Source: CBDESM01 sp965242485
GTDB taxonomy: Bacteria > Chloroflexota > Dehalococcoidia > Bin125
NCBI GenBank assembly: GCA_965242485.1
Contig: CBDESM010000003.1
Location: forward strand, 744,001 to 808,000
Length of the DNA stretch: 64,000 nt
Direction: 5' to 3'
A program made the translations under genes and the position numbers. Shown piece by piece: positions 38,308 to 46,862 of the stretch. Position 1 is the first letter of the stretch. The number at the start of each line of letters is the position of its first letter. The notes beneath the pieces are model-generated. The model made no database searches and was not told the DNA's origin. It worked only from the letters and a program-made list of their open reading frames with translations.

Positions 38308-38448
38308 TCAGGCGACCGAAAGCAGCCTCCGGCCGCGCAGGCGGCGGCGCTTGAGCACGGCGCGGCCGCCGCGGCTGGCCATGCGCTTGCGGAAGCCGTG
38401 TTCGCGCTTGCGCGGGATTCGCTTGGGCTGGTACGTGCGCTTGGGCAT
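38308..38448 (-). CDS. rpmH: 50S ribosomal protein L34
   Basis: 46 aa with a strong RBS (GGAGGAGG, 4-5 bp before ATG). MPKRTYQPKRIPRKREHGFRK-type N-terminus and RAVLKRRRLRGRRLLSV C-terminus are diagnostic for L34. The gene heads the block rpmH-rnpA-yidD; the promoter probably lies in 38449-38567. dnaA, which often sits divergent to rpmH, is replaced here by a lytic transglycosylase gene. Confidence 0.97.
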   Translation of the reverse strand: MPKRTYQPKRIPRKREHGFRKRMASRGGRAVLKRRRLRGRRLLSVA

Positions 38449-38567
38449 CACGCCTCCTCCGCCGCACAGGTGTGGAAACTGGCGGCACCGGAACCGGCGT
38501 GCCGCAAGCCGCGTGCAGGATTCAAGTATACGCGCGCCCGCGCAGCGGACAACCCATCCGCGCGGCA

Positions 38568-41078
38568 TCAGCCTCCGGCCGGGGTGTGGGCGGCTTCGTA
38601 GGCCGCGAGGGCCGCGTAGGCGGCGCGGTTTTCGATGATGTGGCGCACGTAGGCGCGCGTGGTCGGGAAGTCGATCGCGGCTTCGAACGCATCGTCGGCG
38701 AACGGGTCCGGCTCGATCGCTTCCAGATCATCGGGGCGTCCGTCGAACCCGGCCGCGACGCCGAGCCAGCGCGCGGCGTTGCTTGGTCCCGCGTTGTAGG
38801 CGGCCAGCGCGACCTGCGGCCGGTCGTCGTTGGCGGCGAGCAGGTCGCCGAGGAACCAAGCGCCGTAGCGCAGCGCCGTTTCGGGCCGCTCCAAGCGCGC
38901 GTGGTCGTGCTCTTCGCCCAGCGCTTCCGCGATCAGCGCCGAGGTGGTCGGAATGACCTGCGTAAGTCCGATCTCGCCGGCGCGGCCGCGCGCGTTGGGA
39001 TCGAAGCGGCTCTCGGCGCGGATCAGCGCGGTGAGCAGGCGCTCGTCCAGTTCGTACTGCTGCGCTGCGCTGCCGAGCAGCTCGGGCCAGGGGCGCGGAT
39101 GCGCGAGGCGCGCGATGGCGGGCGGAGCCTGCCACCAGCGGGTGTTGGCCGCGCCGAGCAGCTGCTCGGCGGCCTGCAGGGCGGCGGCGGTTTCACCGGC
39201 TCGGGCGAGGTGCAGCGCCATCGCGTGCAGTTCGCGCAGGTTGCCGCCGGCGTCGCGCCGCCATTGCGCGAGCTGCGAGACGGCCGCGCCGTCGAATCCC
39301 GCCGAACGCAGATCGAGCGCGGCGCGCCAGCGGGTCGATTGGTCCGGCTGCGTCTCAGAGTCGACCGAGTCGGTGCGGGCCGCGAGCCAAGCCTCCGTAT
39401 CGGCCTCCCCCGCGAAGGCGGCGGGACCGCGGTCGAGCAGCGCGGCGGCGCGGATGCCGTAATAGCCGCCTGCGCCGAGCTCGGCGGCGCGCTCCCAGAA
39501 GACGGCCGCATCGGCCTCGCGGCCCAGGCGCGACTCGGCGATGCCCTGCCAGAGCAGGTGGCGCTGGCGCTCGTTGACGGTCCAGCCCGAGGCGAGCGAT
39601 GCGCCTTCGGCGAGCCGGGCCGCCGCTGCGTCCCAGCCGATTTGGTCGGCGCGCCAGAGCGCCCAGCGCAGCGCGGCATCGGCCGCCCAGATGTAGTCCG
39701 GGTATTCGCGCATCACGCGCTCGTAGAGGACGTCGGCGGACGCCGCGTCGTCCTGCTCGGAGTAGAGATCGGCGGCGCGCCAGAGCGCTTCGCCGGCGAA
39801 GGGCGACTCGGAGTCGCGGCCGACGACGGCGATGAAGCCCGGGTAGGCCGCGTCGAATTCCTCGCGGGCCTGCGCGATACGGGCGATCAGGAATTCCGCC
39901 TCGGCCTCTTCGGCGGAGGTGCCGAAAACGATCGCGTCGATCAGTTCGGCCCGCGCCTCGTCGTATTCGCCGGCTGCGTAGAGCACGCGGCCGGCGACGA
40001 TCAGCGGCACGTCGGCCTCGGCGTTCCGCAGCAGCTGCAGCGCTTCCGGCGCTTCCGGCGACGCGGGCAGGTCCTGGACCAGCTGCAGCCAAGCGGCGAT
40101 GGCGCCGCTGAGGTTGCCGGCTTCCGCCTGGATCGCGCCGATCCGCGAGAGGGCCCGGGCGGTGACATCGGCCGAGGGGGAAGCCGCGAGCAGGTCGGCG
40201 AGGCGGTCGATCGCTTCCGCGCCGCTGCCCAGCTGCTCCAGCGCTTCGGCTGAGATCGAGAGCGCCTCGAGCCGCTCGTCTTCGGGCAGCACGGCGTAGG
40301 AGAGCGCCTGCGCGGCCGAGGCCTGGGCCTGTTCGGCGCTGCCGAGTTCGAGCTGCCAGCGGGCGCGGATCAGGAGGATCGAGGGAGAGGCCGGCCCGCC
40401 CTCGGCGATGTAGCGGTCGAGCGAGGAGACCGCGGTGACGAGATCGTCCGCGGCTTCGAATGCGCGCGCGCGCAGCAGCGCATGCCGCCGCGCCGCATCG
40501 GCCGGCATGACCTCGAGGTCCCAGGAAAGGTCGGAGAGCAGCGCTTGGGCCTCGCCCGCGCGGCCGAGGTCGAGCCAGAGCTTGATTTGATCGAGCAGCG
40601 CCGCGTAGCGCTGGTCGGGCGGGAGGGCGGCGAAGGCGGGATCGGCCAGCGCGCGCGCGCGCATCTCCGCGGCGGCGTCGCGGAAGCCGTTGTATTCGAG
40701 CGCCCCGGCCTCGGCCAGCAGGACGGGGATCGCGGAGCGCAGCGCGGATTCGGCGGGCGCGTCCGAGTCGGCCGCGGGCCGCGGCGGAACCGCGTTGCCG
40801 CCGCGCACGTCTGGCTGGGCATCGGCCTGCTGCGCCGGCTGCGGCTGCGCGGCCGGCTCGGCTGCGCTATCGCAGGCGGCCGCGGCGAGCGCGGCTGCGG
40901 CAACTGCGAGTAAAGCGCCGCGCCCGATCCGGGCCGCCAGCGGCGGGGCGTTGCTAGTGTCGAATGCGGGCGGCGGCGCGGATTGATTGCCATGACTCTC
41001 CTGCTTCCGCGCACGCGACCGCCCCAGCCGGATGCCCGGCCCGCCGCTCCGCCAACGCCGCCTCCGTCCGTCGCGCAT
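38568..41078 (-). CDS. Lytic transglycosylase lipoprotein with TPR-like helical body
   Basis: 836 aa if read from ATG 41078; the true start is uncertain. A membrane/lipobox segment LAVAAAALAAAAC gives a lipidated Cys (58 residues after that ATG). The body is helical TPR-like, for example AEQAQASAAQALSYAVLP and GEYDEARAELIDAIVFG. The C-terminal SLT domain has LLTALIRAESRFDPNARG with the catalytic Glu (ES), GEIGLTQVIPTTSALIAEAL, LALAAYNAGPSNAARW and TRAYVRHIIENRAAY, as in Slt70/MltE. It cleaves peptidoglycan glycan strands to anhydromuropeptides. An ATG at 40993 with a strong AGGAG lies in another frame, so the 5' end may be frameshifted. Confidence 0.82.
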   Translation of the reverse strand: MRDGRRRRWRSGGPGIRLGRSRARKQESHGNQSAPPPAFDTSNAPPLAARIGRGALLAVAAAALAAAACDSAAEPAAQPQPAQQADAQPDVRGGNAVPPRPAADSDAPAESALRSAIPVLLAEAGALEYNGFRDAAAEMRARALADPAFAALPPDQRYAALLDQIKLWLDLGRAGEAQALLSDLSWDLEVMPADAARRHALLRARAFEAADDLVTAVSSLDRYIAEGGPASPSILLIRARWQLELGSAEQAQASAAQALSYAVLPEDERLEALSISAEALEQLGSGAEAIDRLADLLAASPSADVTARALSRIGAIQAEAGNLSGAIAAWLQLVQDLPASPEAPEALQLLRNAEADVPLIVAGRVLYAAGEYDEARAELIDAIVFGTSAEEAEAEFLIARIAQAREEFDAAYPGFIAVVGRDSESPFAGEALWRAADLYSEQDDAASADVLYERVMREYPDYIWAADAALRWALWRADQIGWDAAAARLAEGASLASGWTVNERQRHLLWQGIAESRLGREADAAVFWERAAELGAGGYYGIRAAALLDRGPAAFAGEADTEAWLAARTDSVDSETQPDQSTRWRAALDLRSAGFDGAAVSQLAQWRRDAGGNLRELHAMALHLARAGETAAALQAAEQLLGAANTRWWQAPPAIARLAHPRPWPELLGSAAQQYELDERLLTALIRAESRFDPNARGRAGEIGLTQVIPTTSALIAEALGEEHDHARLERPETALRYGAWFLGDLLAANDDRPQVALAAYNAGPSNAARWLGVAAGFDGRPDDLEAIEPDPFADDAFEAAIDFPTTRAYVRHIIENRAAYAALAAYEAAHTPAGG

Positions 41079-41090
41079 CGCGTCCTCCCC

Positions 41091-42317
41091 GTGGATCGGG
41101 AACGCGTTCACCGTACGGATGCGCCGCCGACGCTGTCTAACGCGGGCAAACATTCCCGTAACCGTTCGTCGGCGCGGCCGCCGGGGCGCTCGTGGGTCGC
41201 GGTCGATCTCGCGGCGATCCGGCGCAACGTGCGCCAGCTGCGGCGGCTGGCGCGGCCGGCGCGGGTCGCGGCGGTGGTCAAGGCCGACGGCTACGGGCAC
41301 GGCGCGGCGCCGGTCGCGCGGGCGGCGATCGAGGCCGGCGCGGCGGCAGTCTGCGTGTTCGACATCGACGAGGCGGCCGAGCTGCGCGCCGCCCGCTTCC
41401 CCGACGAGGTGATCGTCTTCTGCCCGATCCAACCCGACCAAGCGGCGCGGGCCGCGGGGCTGAACCTGGCCGTCACGGTGGCCGACGCCGCGACGGTCGA
41501 CGCGCTCAGCGCGGCCGCGGAGCGGCTGCACCGCCGCCTGCGCGTGCACCTCTACATCGACGGCGGCATGAGCCACCACGGGCTGCGCCCGGAACAGGCC
41601 TGCGCGCTCGCCGCCCAAGTGCGCTCGAGCGCCAACCTCGTGCTCGAAGGGGTCTACACGCACTTCCCCAGCCCCGCCGACCAGCCGGAAGCGACGCTGG
41701 AGGCGTTCCGCCGCTTCGAGCGGATCGGCCGCCGGATCAACCCGCAGATTCTGCATGCTTCCAACAGTGCGCCCTTCCTGCGCTTCCCCGAAACCGCGCT
41801 CGACATGATCCGGCCCGGTCTGGCGGTCTACGGCCTCGCGCCCAACCCGGCCGGCGACCAGCTCAGCCCGCCGTTGCAGCCCGCGGCCGAATGGAAGACG
41901 ACGATCCTCGCCATTCGCGAGATCCCCCAAGGCGCATCGGTCTCCTACGGCGGCACTTGGACGGCCGAGCGGGACACCCGCTTGGCGACGATCGGCGCAG
42001 GCTACGCGGCCGGCCTGCCCCGCGGCCTCGCGCCCGGCGCCGGCGTCCTCATCCACGGCCGCCATGCGCCCATCCGCGGCGTGATCTGCATGGATAGCTG
42101 CATGATCGACGTCACCGACATTGCCGCAGCGGAGATTGGCGACGAGGCGACAATCATTGGCCGGGACGGCGCGCGAATGCAGACAGCGGCGGATTTGGCG
42201 CGGGCGGCGGGCACAGTCCCGCACGCGATCCTCACCGGGATTTCGCCGCGAGTGCCCCGTGTCTATGCAGAGGAAGCGCCGATTGAGCTGGGCGCAGCCG
42301 CAGCCGCGGGCGGCTGA
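41091..42317 (+). CDS. alr: Alanine racemase
   Basis: 408 aa from GTG 41091; an ATG at 40992 (441 aa) is possible. It converts L- to D-alanine for peptidoglycan. PLP lysine in VAAVVKADGYGHGAAPVA (around 61-77). Further motifs: CVFDIDEAAELRAA, YIDGGMSHHGLRP (GM-R-G), GVYTHFPSPA, ASNSAPFLRFPE, MIRPGLAVYGLAP and the second catalytic Tyr in ATIGAGYAAGLPRGL (around 300). CMDSCMIDVTDI completes the active site. The start lies close to the divergent transglycosylase gene, so the N-terminus is uncertain. Confidence 0.93.
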   Translation: MDRERVHRTDAPPTLSNAGKHSRNRSSARPPGRSWVAVDLAAIRRNVRQLRRLARPARVAAVVKADGYGHGAAPVARAAIEAGAAAVCVFDIDEAAELRAARFPDEVIVFCPIQPDQAARAAGLNLAVTVADAATVDALSAAAERLHRRLRVHLYIDGGMSHHGLRPEQACALAAQVRSSANLVLEGVYTHFPSPADQPEATLEAFRRFERIGRRINPQILHASNSAPFLRFPETALDMIRPGLAVYGLAPNPAGDQLSPPLQPAAEWKTTILAIREIPQGASVSYGGTWTAERDTRLATIGAGYAAGLPRGLAPGAGVLIHGRHAPIRGVICMDSCMIDVTDIAAAEIGDEATIIGRDGARMQTAADLARAAGTVPHAILTGISPRVPRVYAEEAPIELGAAAAAGG

Positions 42318-42412
42318 ACAGCCCTTTCCAACGCAAGCGGGGCCGCGCATGGCGAAGGGCGCGCCTTGCCCGCATCTGCGCCCGTTCGTAGGATCGAGGG
42401 CGGAGGATGCGC

Positions 42413-42991
42413 ATGCGGCGTTTGCTGGGGCTGGCTGTTGCAGGGGTCGCGCTGCTTGCCGTGTGGCAAGGGGCTTCGGCGGATGAGCTGGTGCGGGCGG
42501 AGCCTCGGGTCGATGCGGTGGTGGCGGAAGCGCCGCATCAGGTGCTGCTGACGTTCGACCGGCCGTTGGCGGCGCTGGCGGGGGCGCATCTCGTCGAGGT
42601 GCACGACGGGCACGGGGATCGGGTGGACGACGGCAAGGCCGGGCTCTCGACCTACAGCAGGCGGACGCTGGTCGTGCCGCTGAAGGGGCATCTCGAAGGT
42701 GCGCTGCAGGTGACCTACACCGTGCTGATGGCGGATGGCGCGCGGGGCGAGAGGCAGCGGCTGAACGGCGGATACCAGTTCACGGTCGATGAGGGCGCGG
42801 TTGCGGGCACGGACGGAGAGGGCGCGGCAGCGGCGGGCGAGGCGAAGTCGTCGCAGGGCGTGGTGCTGTGGACGATCGCGGTCTTGATCGGGATCGCGTT
42901 CGCGGGCGGGATGGTGTTCTTCCTGCGCGTCGCGACGGGCACGAGCCGCAGCTCGCTGGAGCCGGTCAACCGCACCGTTTTCAAGGACTGA
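42413..42991 (+). CDS. CopC-domain membrane-anchored protein
   Basis: 192 aa; ATG 42413 is chosen because GGAGG lies 7 bp upstream (ATG 42407 is inside that RBS). A signal peptide ends near SADELV. The domain (LVRAEPRVDAVVAEAPHQVLLTFDRPL, VEVHDGHGDRVDDGK, LVVPLKGHLEGALQVTYTVLMADG) matches the CopC fold, ending LNGGYQFTV. A C-terminal membrane helix (VVLWTIAVLIGIAFAGGMVFFLRV) anchors it. CopC normally binds copper through an N-terminal His; here the mature protein begins Asp-Glu, so the site may be lost. A membrane-anchored beta-sandwich of unknown copper role. Confidence 0.75.
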   Translation: MRRLLGLAVAGVALLAVWQGASADELVRAEPRVDAVVAEAPHQVLLTFDRPLAALAGAHLVEVHDGHGDRVDDGKAGLSTYSRRTLVVPLKGHLEGALQVTYTVLMADGARGERQRLNGGYQFTVDEGAVAGTDGEGAAAAGEAKSSQGVVLWTIAVLIGIAFAGGMVFFLRVATGTSRSSLEPVNRTVFKD

Positions 42992-43020
42992 TTACTGATT
43001 TCAGGGGGCGCGGCGGGCGG

Positions 43021-43713
43021 TCAGTCCAGATCGTCGTCGTCCGGGTCGGCGACTTGCGGGACCAGGGCGGGGGCGTCGGGGCGGTCGTCGCGCTTGCGTT
43101 CGGGGAGGGCTTCCAGGCGGGCGGCCATGGCGTTGACGTCGGCGGCGGTCGCGCCGGGGGGGAGCATGGGGCCGGCGACGCCGCTGTCGCGGAGCAGTTC
43201 GAGGTCGGCGTCGGAGACGTGTTCGGCGAGCATCGCGCCGAGGGGAGCGACGACGCGGGCGCCGACGCGGCGCAGGCCGGCGACGGCGGGGACGCTGAGC
43301 GGGAATTCGGGGTTGGGGACGACGACGAGGGCCGGGCGCAGCGAGGCGAGGGCGGCGAGTTCGTCGTCATCATGGTCGGCGTCGAGGCGCAGGACGAGGT
43401 CGACGCCGGGTTCGAGCAGGAGCGCGGAGGCGTCGGCTGCGGTCGAGGAGATGACGAGGTAGGCGGCGCCGGCTTCGGCGGCGGCCTTGCGGGCGTCGGC
43501 GTCGAGGCCGGCGGCGGGGAGGCCCCAGAGCGCGGTTTCGCCGCAGGCAGCGGCTTGATCGGCGCTCTCGAGCAGGCAGACGTCGGCTTCGGGCAACGGG
43601 CCGGTGACGGCGATCAGCATCGGGCTGGGGCGGGTTTCGCGGGCCGCGCCGAAGCCGAGCGGGCGCTGGCGCCGGCGGCGGCGCTGTTTGATCGCGTCGG
43701 CCAGCTTTCCCAT
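43021..43713 (-). CDS. Uncharacterised protein, possibly TIM-barrel-like
   Basis: 230 aa from ATG 43713 (AAGGAG 7 bp upstream). The N-terminus is Arg-rich (MGKLADAIKQRRRRRQRPLGFGAA). Alternating beta-strands and helices follow: MLIAVTG, LWGLPAAGLDADARKAAAEAGAAYLVIS, VDLVLRLDADHDDDELAALASLRPALVVVP, VGARVVAPLGAMLAEHVSDADLELL and DVNAMAARLEALP. This regular beta-alpha pattern suggests a TIM-barrel or related fold. The tail is acidic (DPDDDDLD). I do not recognise the family; it may be lineage-specific. The divergent DoxX gene lies 123 bp away. Confidence 0.65.
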   Translation of the reverse strand: MGKLADAIKQRRRRRQRPLGFGAARETRPSPMLIAVTGPLPEADVCLLESADQAAACGETALWGLPAAGLDADARKAAAEAGAAYLVISSTAADASALLLEPGVDLVLRLDADHDDDELAALASLRPALVVVPNPEFPLSVPAVAGLRRVGARVVAPLGAMLAEHVSDADLELLRDSGVAGPMLPPGATAADVNAMAARLEALPERKRDDRPDAPALVPQVADPDDDDLD

Positions 43714-43836
43714 GTTCGCGCTCCTTCGTGCTCGATTTCCGCGTTCGGTCGGGTCCGCTGCGAGGGTATCCGACGCGCTCGGCCGCGAGGTTCGGCGATG
43801 GGGCGCGGAGCGCGGGGCTGCGATAGCGTGAGGCGC

Positions 43837-44274
43837 ATGGATGCGGCGGAATGGGTGACGCAGCCGTTCGGGGAGGACGCGATCGAGTGGGCGGCGCTGG
43901 TGCTGCGGATCGCCGTGGGCGTGATCTTCATCGACGCGGGGCTGGGCAAGTTCCGGCGCGGGATCGGCGGCTTTTCGGGCTGGCTGGAGTCGCTGGGGAT
44001 TCCGATGGCGCGGGTCGCGGGGCCGGGCGTGGCGACGCTGGAGCTGGTCGGCGGGGCGATGATCTTGCTGGGGCTGATGACGAGCTGGGTGGCGATTCCG
44101 CTGGCGCTGAACATGGTCGTGGCGACGTGGGTGAACAAGTTCAAGGAAGGCGCGCCGTTCCAAGGCAGCAGCGAGCAGCAGGGCTACGAGCTGGACATCC
44201 TGCTCGGCTTGGCCTGCGCGGCGCTGGTGCTGAGCGGGAGCGGGGCCTTGTCGCTCGACGGGCTGATCAACTGA
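43837..44274 (+). CDS. DoxX-family membrane protein
   Basis: 145 aa with four hydrophobic segments. The first, AALVLRIAVGVIFIDAGLGKFRR (around 19-40), carries the DoxX signature (R-xxG-xF-x-G-xK). Others are VATLELVGGAMILLGLMTS and ILLGLACAALVLSG. A DoxX/SURF4-type protein; relatives form membrane oxidoreductase complexes. The following MMPL gene is 52 bp downstream. Function unknown. Confidence 0.8.
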   Translation: MDAAEWVTQPFGEDAIEWAALVLRIAVGVIFIDAGLGKFRRGIGGFSGWLESLGIPMARVAGPGVATLELVGGAMILLGLMTSWVAIPLALNMVVATWVNKFKEGAPFQGSSEQQGYELDILLGLACAALVLSGSGALSLDGLIN

Positions 44275-44326
44275 CGACGGGCAAGATGTCCAAGGGGCGC
44301 ACGGGTGAAGGATCGGTGACGGGCCG

Positions 44327-46549
44327 ATGATGGATCGGTGGGCGCGGCTGCTGGTGCGCCGGCGCTGGTGGGTGATCGCGGGCTGGATCGCGATCCTCCT
44401 GCTGCTCGGCGTCGCCTTCGTCCGCTGGGGCGGGCAGCTGTCGGACACGTTTTCGCTGCCCAACACGGAGTCGCAGCGGGCGCTGGACCTGCTGGATGAT
44501 CGCTTCCCGGCAGAGGCGGGTTCGGAGACGCGGGCCGTCTTCCACGCGCGGAACGGGGCGATCTCGGATGCGCCGGTGCAGGCGGCGCTGGATCGCTTCA
44601 TCGCCGCGGCGGCGGGCGCGCGCGGCGTGGTACGGGTGTCGGACCCGCGCCAGTCGCCGGGCGACATCTCGCCGGACGGGCGGACAGCGATCGTGCGGGT
44701 GCGCTACGCGGAGCGGGCGAACGATCTGAGCGAGGCGCAGATCGAGCAGGTGGTGAAGATCGGCACGGCGCTGCGGACGGGCGCTTTGCAAGTCGAGTTC
44801 GGCGGGGAGCCGATCCGCGAGATCGAGCAGGAGTCGCCGGGGCGGGCGGAGATGGTCGGGATCATCGCGGCGCTGATCATCCTGCTGATCGGGTTCGGTT
44901 CGGTGATCGCGGCGGTGATGCCGGTGGTGACGGCGCTGGTCGGGGTGGCGGTCGGGAGCATGCTGATCTTCCTGGCGGCGAACGGGATTTCGATCACGAC
45001 GTTCGCGCCGGCATTCGGAGCGATGCTGGGGATCGGCGTCGGGATCGACTACACGCTGTTCGTGATCGCGCGGTTCCGCGAGCAGCTGGCTGCGGGGCAG
45101 ACGGTCGAGCAGGCGGTGCGGACGGCGGTGGGCACGGCGGGACGGGCGGTCGCGTTCGCGGGCGTGATCGTGGCGGCGGCGCTGCTGGGGCTGCTCTCGA
45201 TCGGGATCCCGATCATGGCCAACTTGGGCATCTCCGCGGCCATCGTCGTGTTCATCGAGATGCTGATCGCAGTCTCGCTGCTGCCGGCGATCCTGGCGAT
45301 CATGGGCCGGCGGGTGGACTGGCTCTCGATTCCGAAGCTGCGCTACACGGTCGGCGGCGAGCGCGGGATGTGGTACCGCTTCAGCCGGCTGATCCAGCGC
45401 GCGCCGCTGCTCTGGCTGGCGCTGTCGACGGCGATCCTGCTGGCGCTGGCGATTCCGACGCTGGACATCTCGCTGGGGATTTCGGACGATGGCAGCCGAC
45501 CCGAGTCGCGCACCTCGCGGCGCGCGTTCGACCTGATCTCGAATGCCTACGGGCCGGGCGTCAACGCGGCGCTGATCGCGGTCGCGTCAACGTCAAGCGG
45601 GACGCTGGATGAAGCCTTCCTGGCGCGCACGCGGCAGGAACTGGCGGGCGCGGCGCAGGCGGCGGCGGTGCCGCCGGCGCGGGTGAACGCGGCCGGCGAC
45701 GCGGCGGTCTTCACGATCATCCCCAAGACGCCGCCGCAGCACGAGGACACGCGGGCGCTGGTGCACGCGCTGCGGGAGCACCACGTGCCGGCGGCGCTGC
45801 GCGCGGCGGCGGCGGGAACGGAGCTGCACATCACCGGGGCGACGGCGCTGACGGAGGACGCGACCGATCGGCAGGTGGCGCGGATGCCGATCTTCTTCGC
45901 CGTCGTGATCGGCATCTCGCTGGTGCTGCTGATGATGGCGTTCCGCTCGATCCTGGTCCCGCTCAAGGCGGCCGCCTTGAACATGCTCGCCATCGCCGCC
46001 TCGGTCGGGTTCGTCGTCGCCGTCTTCCAGTGGGGCTGGTTCCTGCCGCTGATCGGGCTGGACCGGACGGGGCCGATCGAGACGTTCATCCCGATGATCA
46101 TGTTCGCGATCCTGTTCGGGCTGTCGATGGACTACGAGTTGTTCCTGCTCAGCCGCATCCGCGAGCGCTACCTGCAGACGGGCGATTCGTCGGAGTCGGT
46201 GGCCTACGGGATCGGCGCGTCGGCGCGGGTGATCACGGCGGCGGCGGCGATCCTCGTGGCCGTGTTCGGGGCGTTCGCGATCTTCTCGGACGACCGCCCG
46301 ATCAAGGCGTTCGGGATCGGGATGGCCTTCGCGATCCTGATCGACGCGACGCTGGTGCGCTTGGTGCTCGTGCCCGCCTTCATGGAACTGGCCGGCCGCG
46401 CCAACTGGTGGATGCCCGGCTGGCTCGACCGCGCCCTCCCGCGCCTCACGATCGAAGCGCACGGCCTGCACGCGCCCCCCTCGCTGGCCCAACTGCTGGG
46501 CCGCCTCAAGGCCCCCAAGCCCTACGAATCCGGCACGCCGGGAGCCTGA
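44327..46549 (+). CDS. MMPL/RND-family transporter
   Basis: 740 aa; ATG 44327 (or 44330). Topology is the MMPL pattern: an N-terminal membrane helix (WWVIAGWIAILLLLGVAFV), a first external domain (about 35-170), a helix block (VGIIAALIILLIGFGSVIAAVMPVV through LLPAILAIMGRR), a second external domain (about 355-500) and a second block (IFFAVVIGISLVLLMMAFRSILVPLK through DATLVRLVLVPAFMEL). GIGVGIDYTLFVIARFRE and FGLSMDYELFLLSRIRERY are the paired GxxxDY motifs used for proton coupling. Such proteins export lipids or drugs; the substrate is unknown. Confidence 0.92.
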   Translation: MMDRWARLLVRRRWWVIAGWIAILLLLGVAFVRWGGQLSDTFSLPNTESQRALDLLDDRFPAEAGSETRAVFHARNGAISDAPVQAALDRFIAAAAGARGVVRVSDPRQSPGDISPDGRTAIVRVRYAERANDLSEAQIEQVVKIGTALRTGALQVEFGGEPIREIEQESPGRAEMVGIIAALIILLIGFGSVIAAVMPVVTALVGVAVGSMLIFLAANGISITTFAPAFGAMLGIGVGIDYTLFVIARFREQLAAGQTVEQAVRTAVGTAGRAVAFAGVIVAAALLGLLSIGIPIMANLGISAAIVVFIEMLIAVSLLPAILAIMGRRVDWLSIPKLRYTVGGERGMWYRFSRLIQRAPLLWLALSTAILLALAIPTLDISLGISDDGSRPESRTSRRAFDLISNAYGPGVNAALIAVASTSSGTLDEAFLARTRQELAGAAQAAAVPPARVNAAGDAAVFTIIPKTPPQHEDTRALVHALREHHVPAALRAAAAGTELHITGATALTEDATDRQVARMPIFFAVVIGISLVLLMMAFRSILVPLKAAALNMLAIAASVGFVVAVFQWGWFLPLIGLDRTGPIETFIPMIMFAILFGLSMDYELFLLSRIRERYLQTGDSSESVAYGIGASARVITAAAAILVAVFGAFAIFSDDRPIKAFGIGMAFAILIDATLVRLVLVPAFMELAGRANWWMPGWLDRALPRLTIEAHGLHAPPSLAQLLGRLKAPKPYESGTPGA

Positions 46550-46862
46550 GCCTCCCTTCCGTGCTCAATCTATTCCGCATTACGGAGCATGTATTGCACA
46601 TGCGCTGAATCCATGCTTGCGACGTAGGCTGGTTAACGAAGACAAGTCAGGAAAGGCAGAAAGAAAACCGCCAAGGAACACACCCAGCGAAAGGGGTGCG
46701 AGATGAGAACGCAGAGTCTCCACAGCACGCTCGCTCAGCGGGGAATGGCGGTGATGATCCCGGTGGTCATCGGGCCCTGAGGTCGGGACAGCCGAACGCG
46801 GGGATCAGCGGCGCGCACCGCTGACTCCCTGCGCGGGGCGCTTGCATCTGCGGAGGGAAGCG
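46550..46862 (+). promoter_or_regulatory. Leader region of the small membrane protein gene
   Basis: 313 bp without a large gene. It contains a weak hairpin (GCATGT/ACATGC, 46587-46603), a purine-rich stretch, a hairpin CACCC/GGGTG at 46681-46698 that overlaps the Shine-Dalgarno-like GGGG of a short 25-codon frame, and TCAGCGG/CCGCTGA at about 46804-46823 just before the RBS of the gene at 46863. The arrangement recalls an attenuator with a leader peptide. No known riboswitch was recognised. Confidence 0.35.
46703..46780 (+). CDS. Putative 25-aa leader peptide
   Basis: ATG 46703 with GGGGTGCGAG upstream; MRTQSLHSTLAQRGMAVMIP-type peptide ending in VVIGP before TGA. The start lies directly after a hairpin that pairs part of the RBS. 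Translation is unproven; it may be a leader peptide for the 118-aa membrane protein. Confidence 0.3.
   Translation: MRTQSLHSTLAQRGMAVMIPVVIGP

Noticed and set aside
38449..38567. TGTGGAAAC near 38472 as a DnaA box
   Set aside because: One loose match to TGTGGATAA; no cluster of boxes and no dnaA, so no origin unit is claimed.
41079..42350. N-terminal extension of the transglycosylase frame to 42350
   Set aside because: It runs antisense through alr with low-complexity composition; alr motifs on the + strand are unambiguous.
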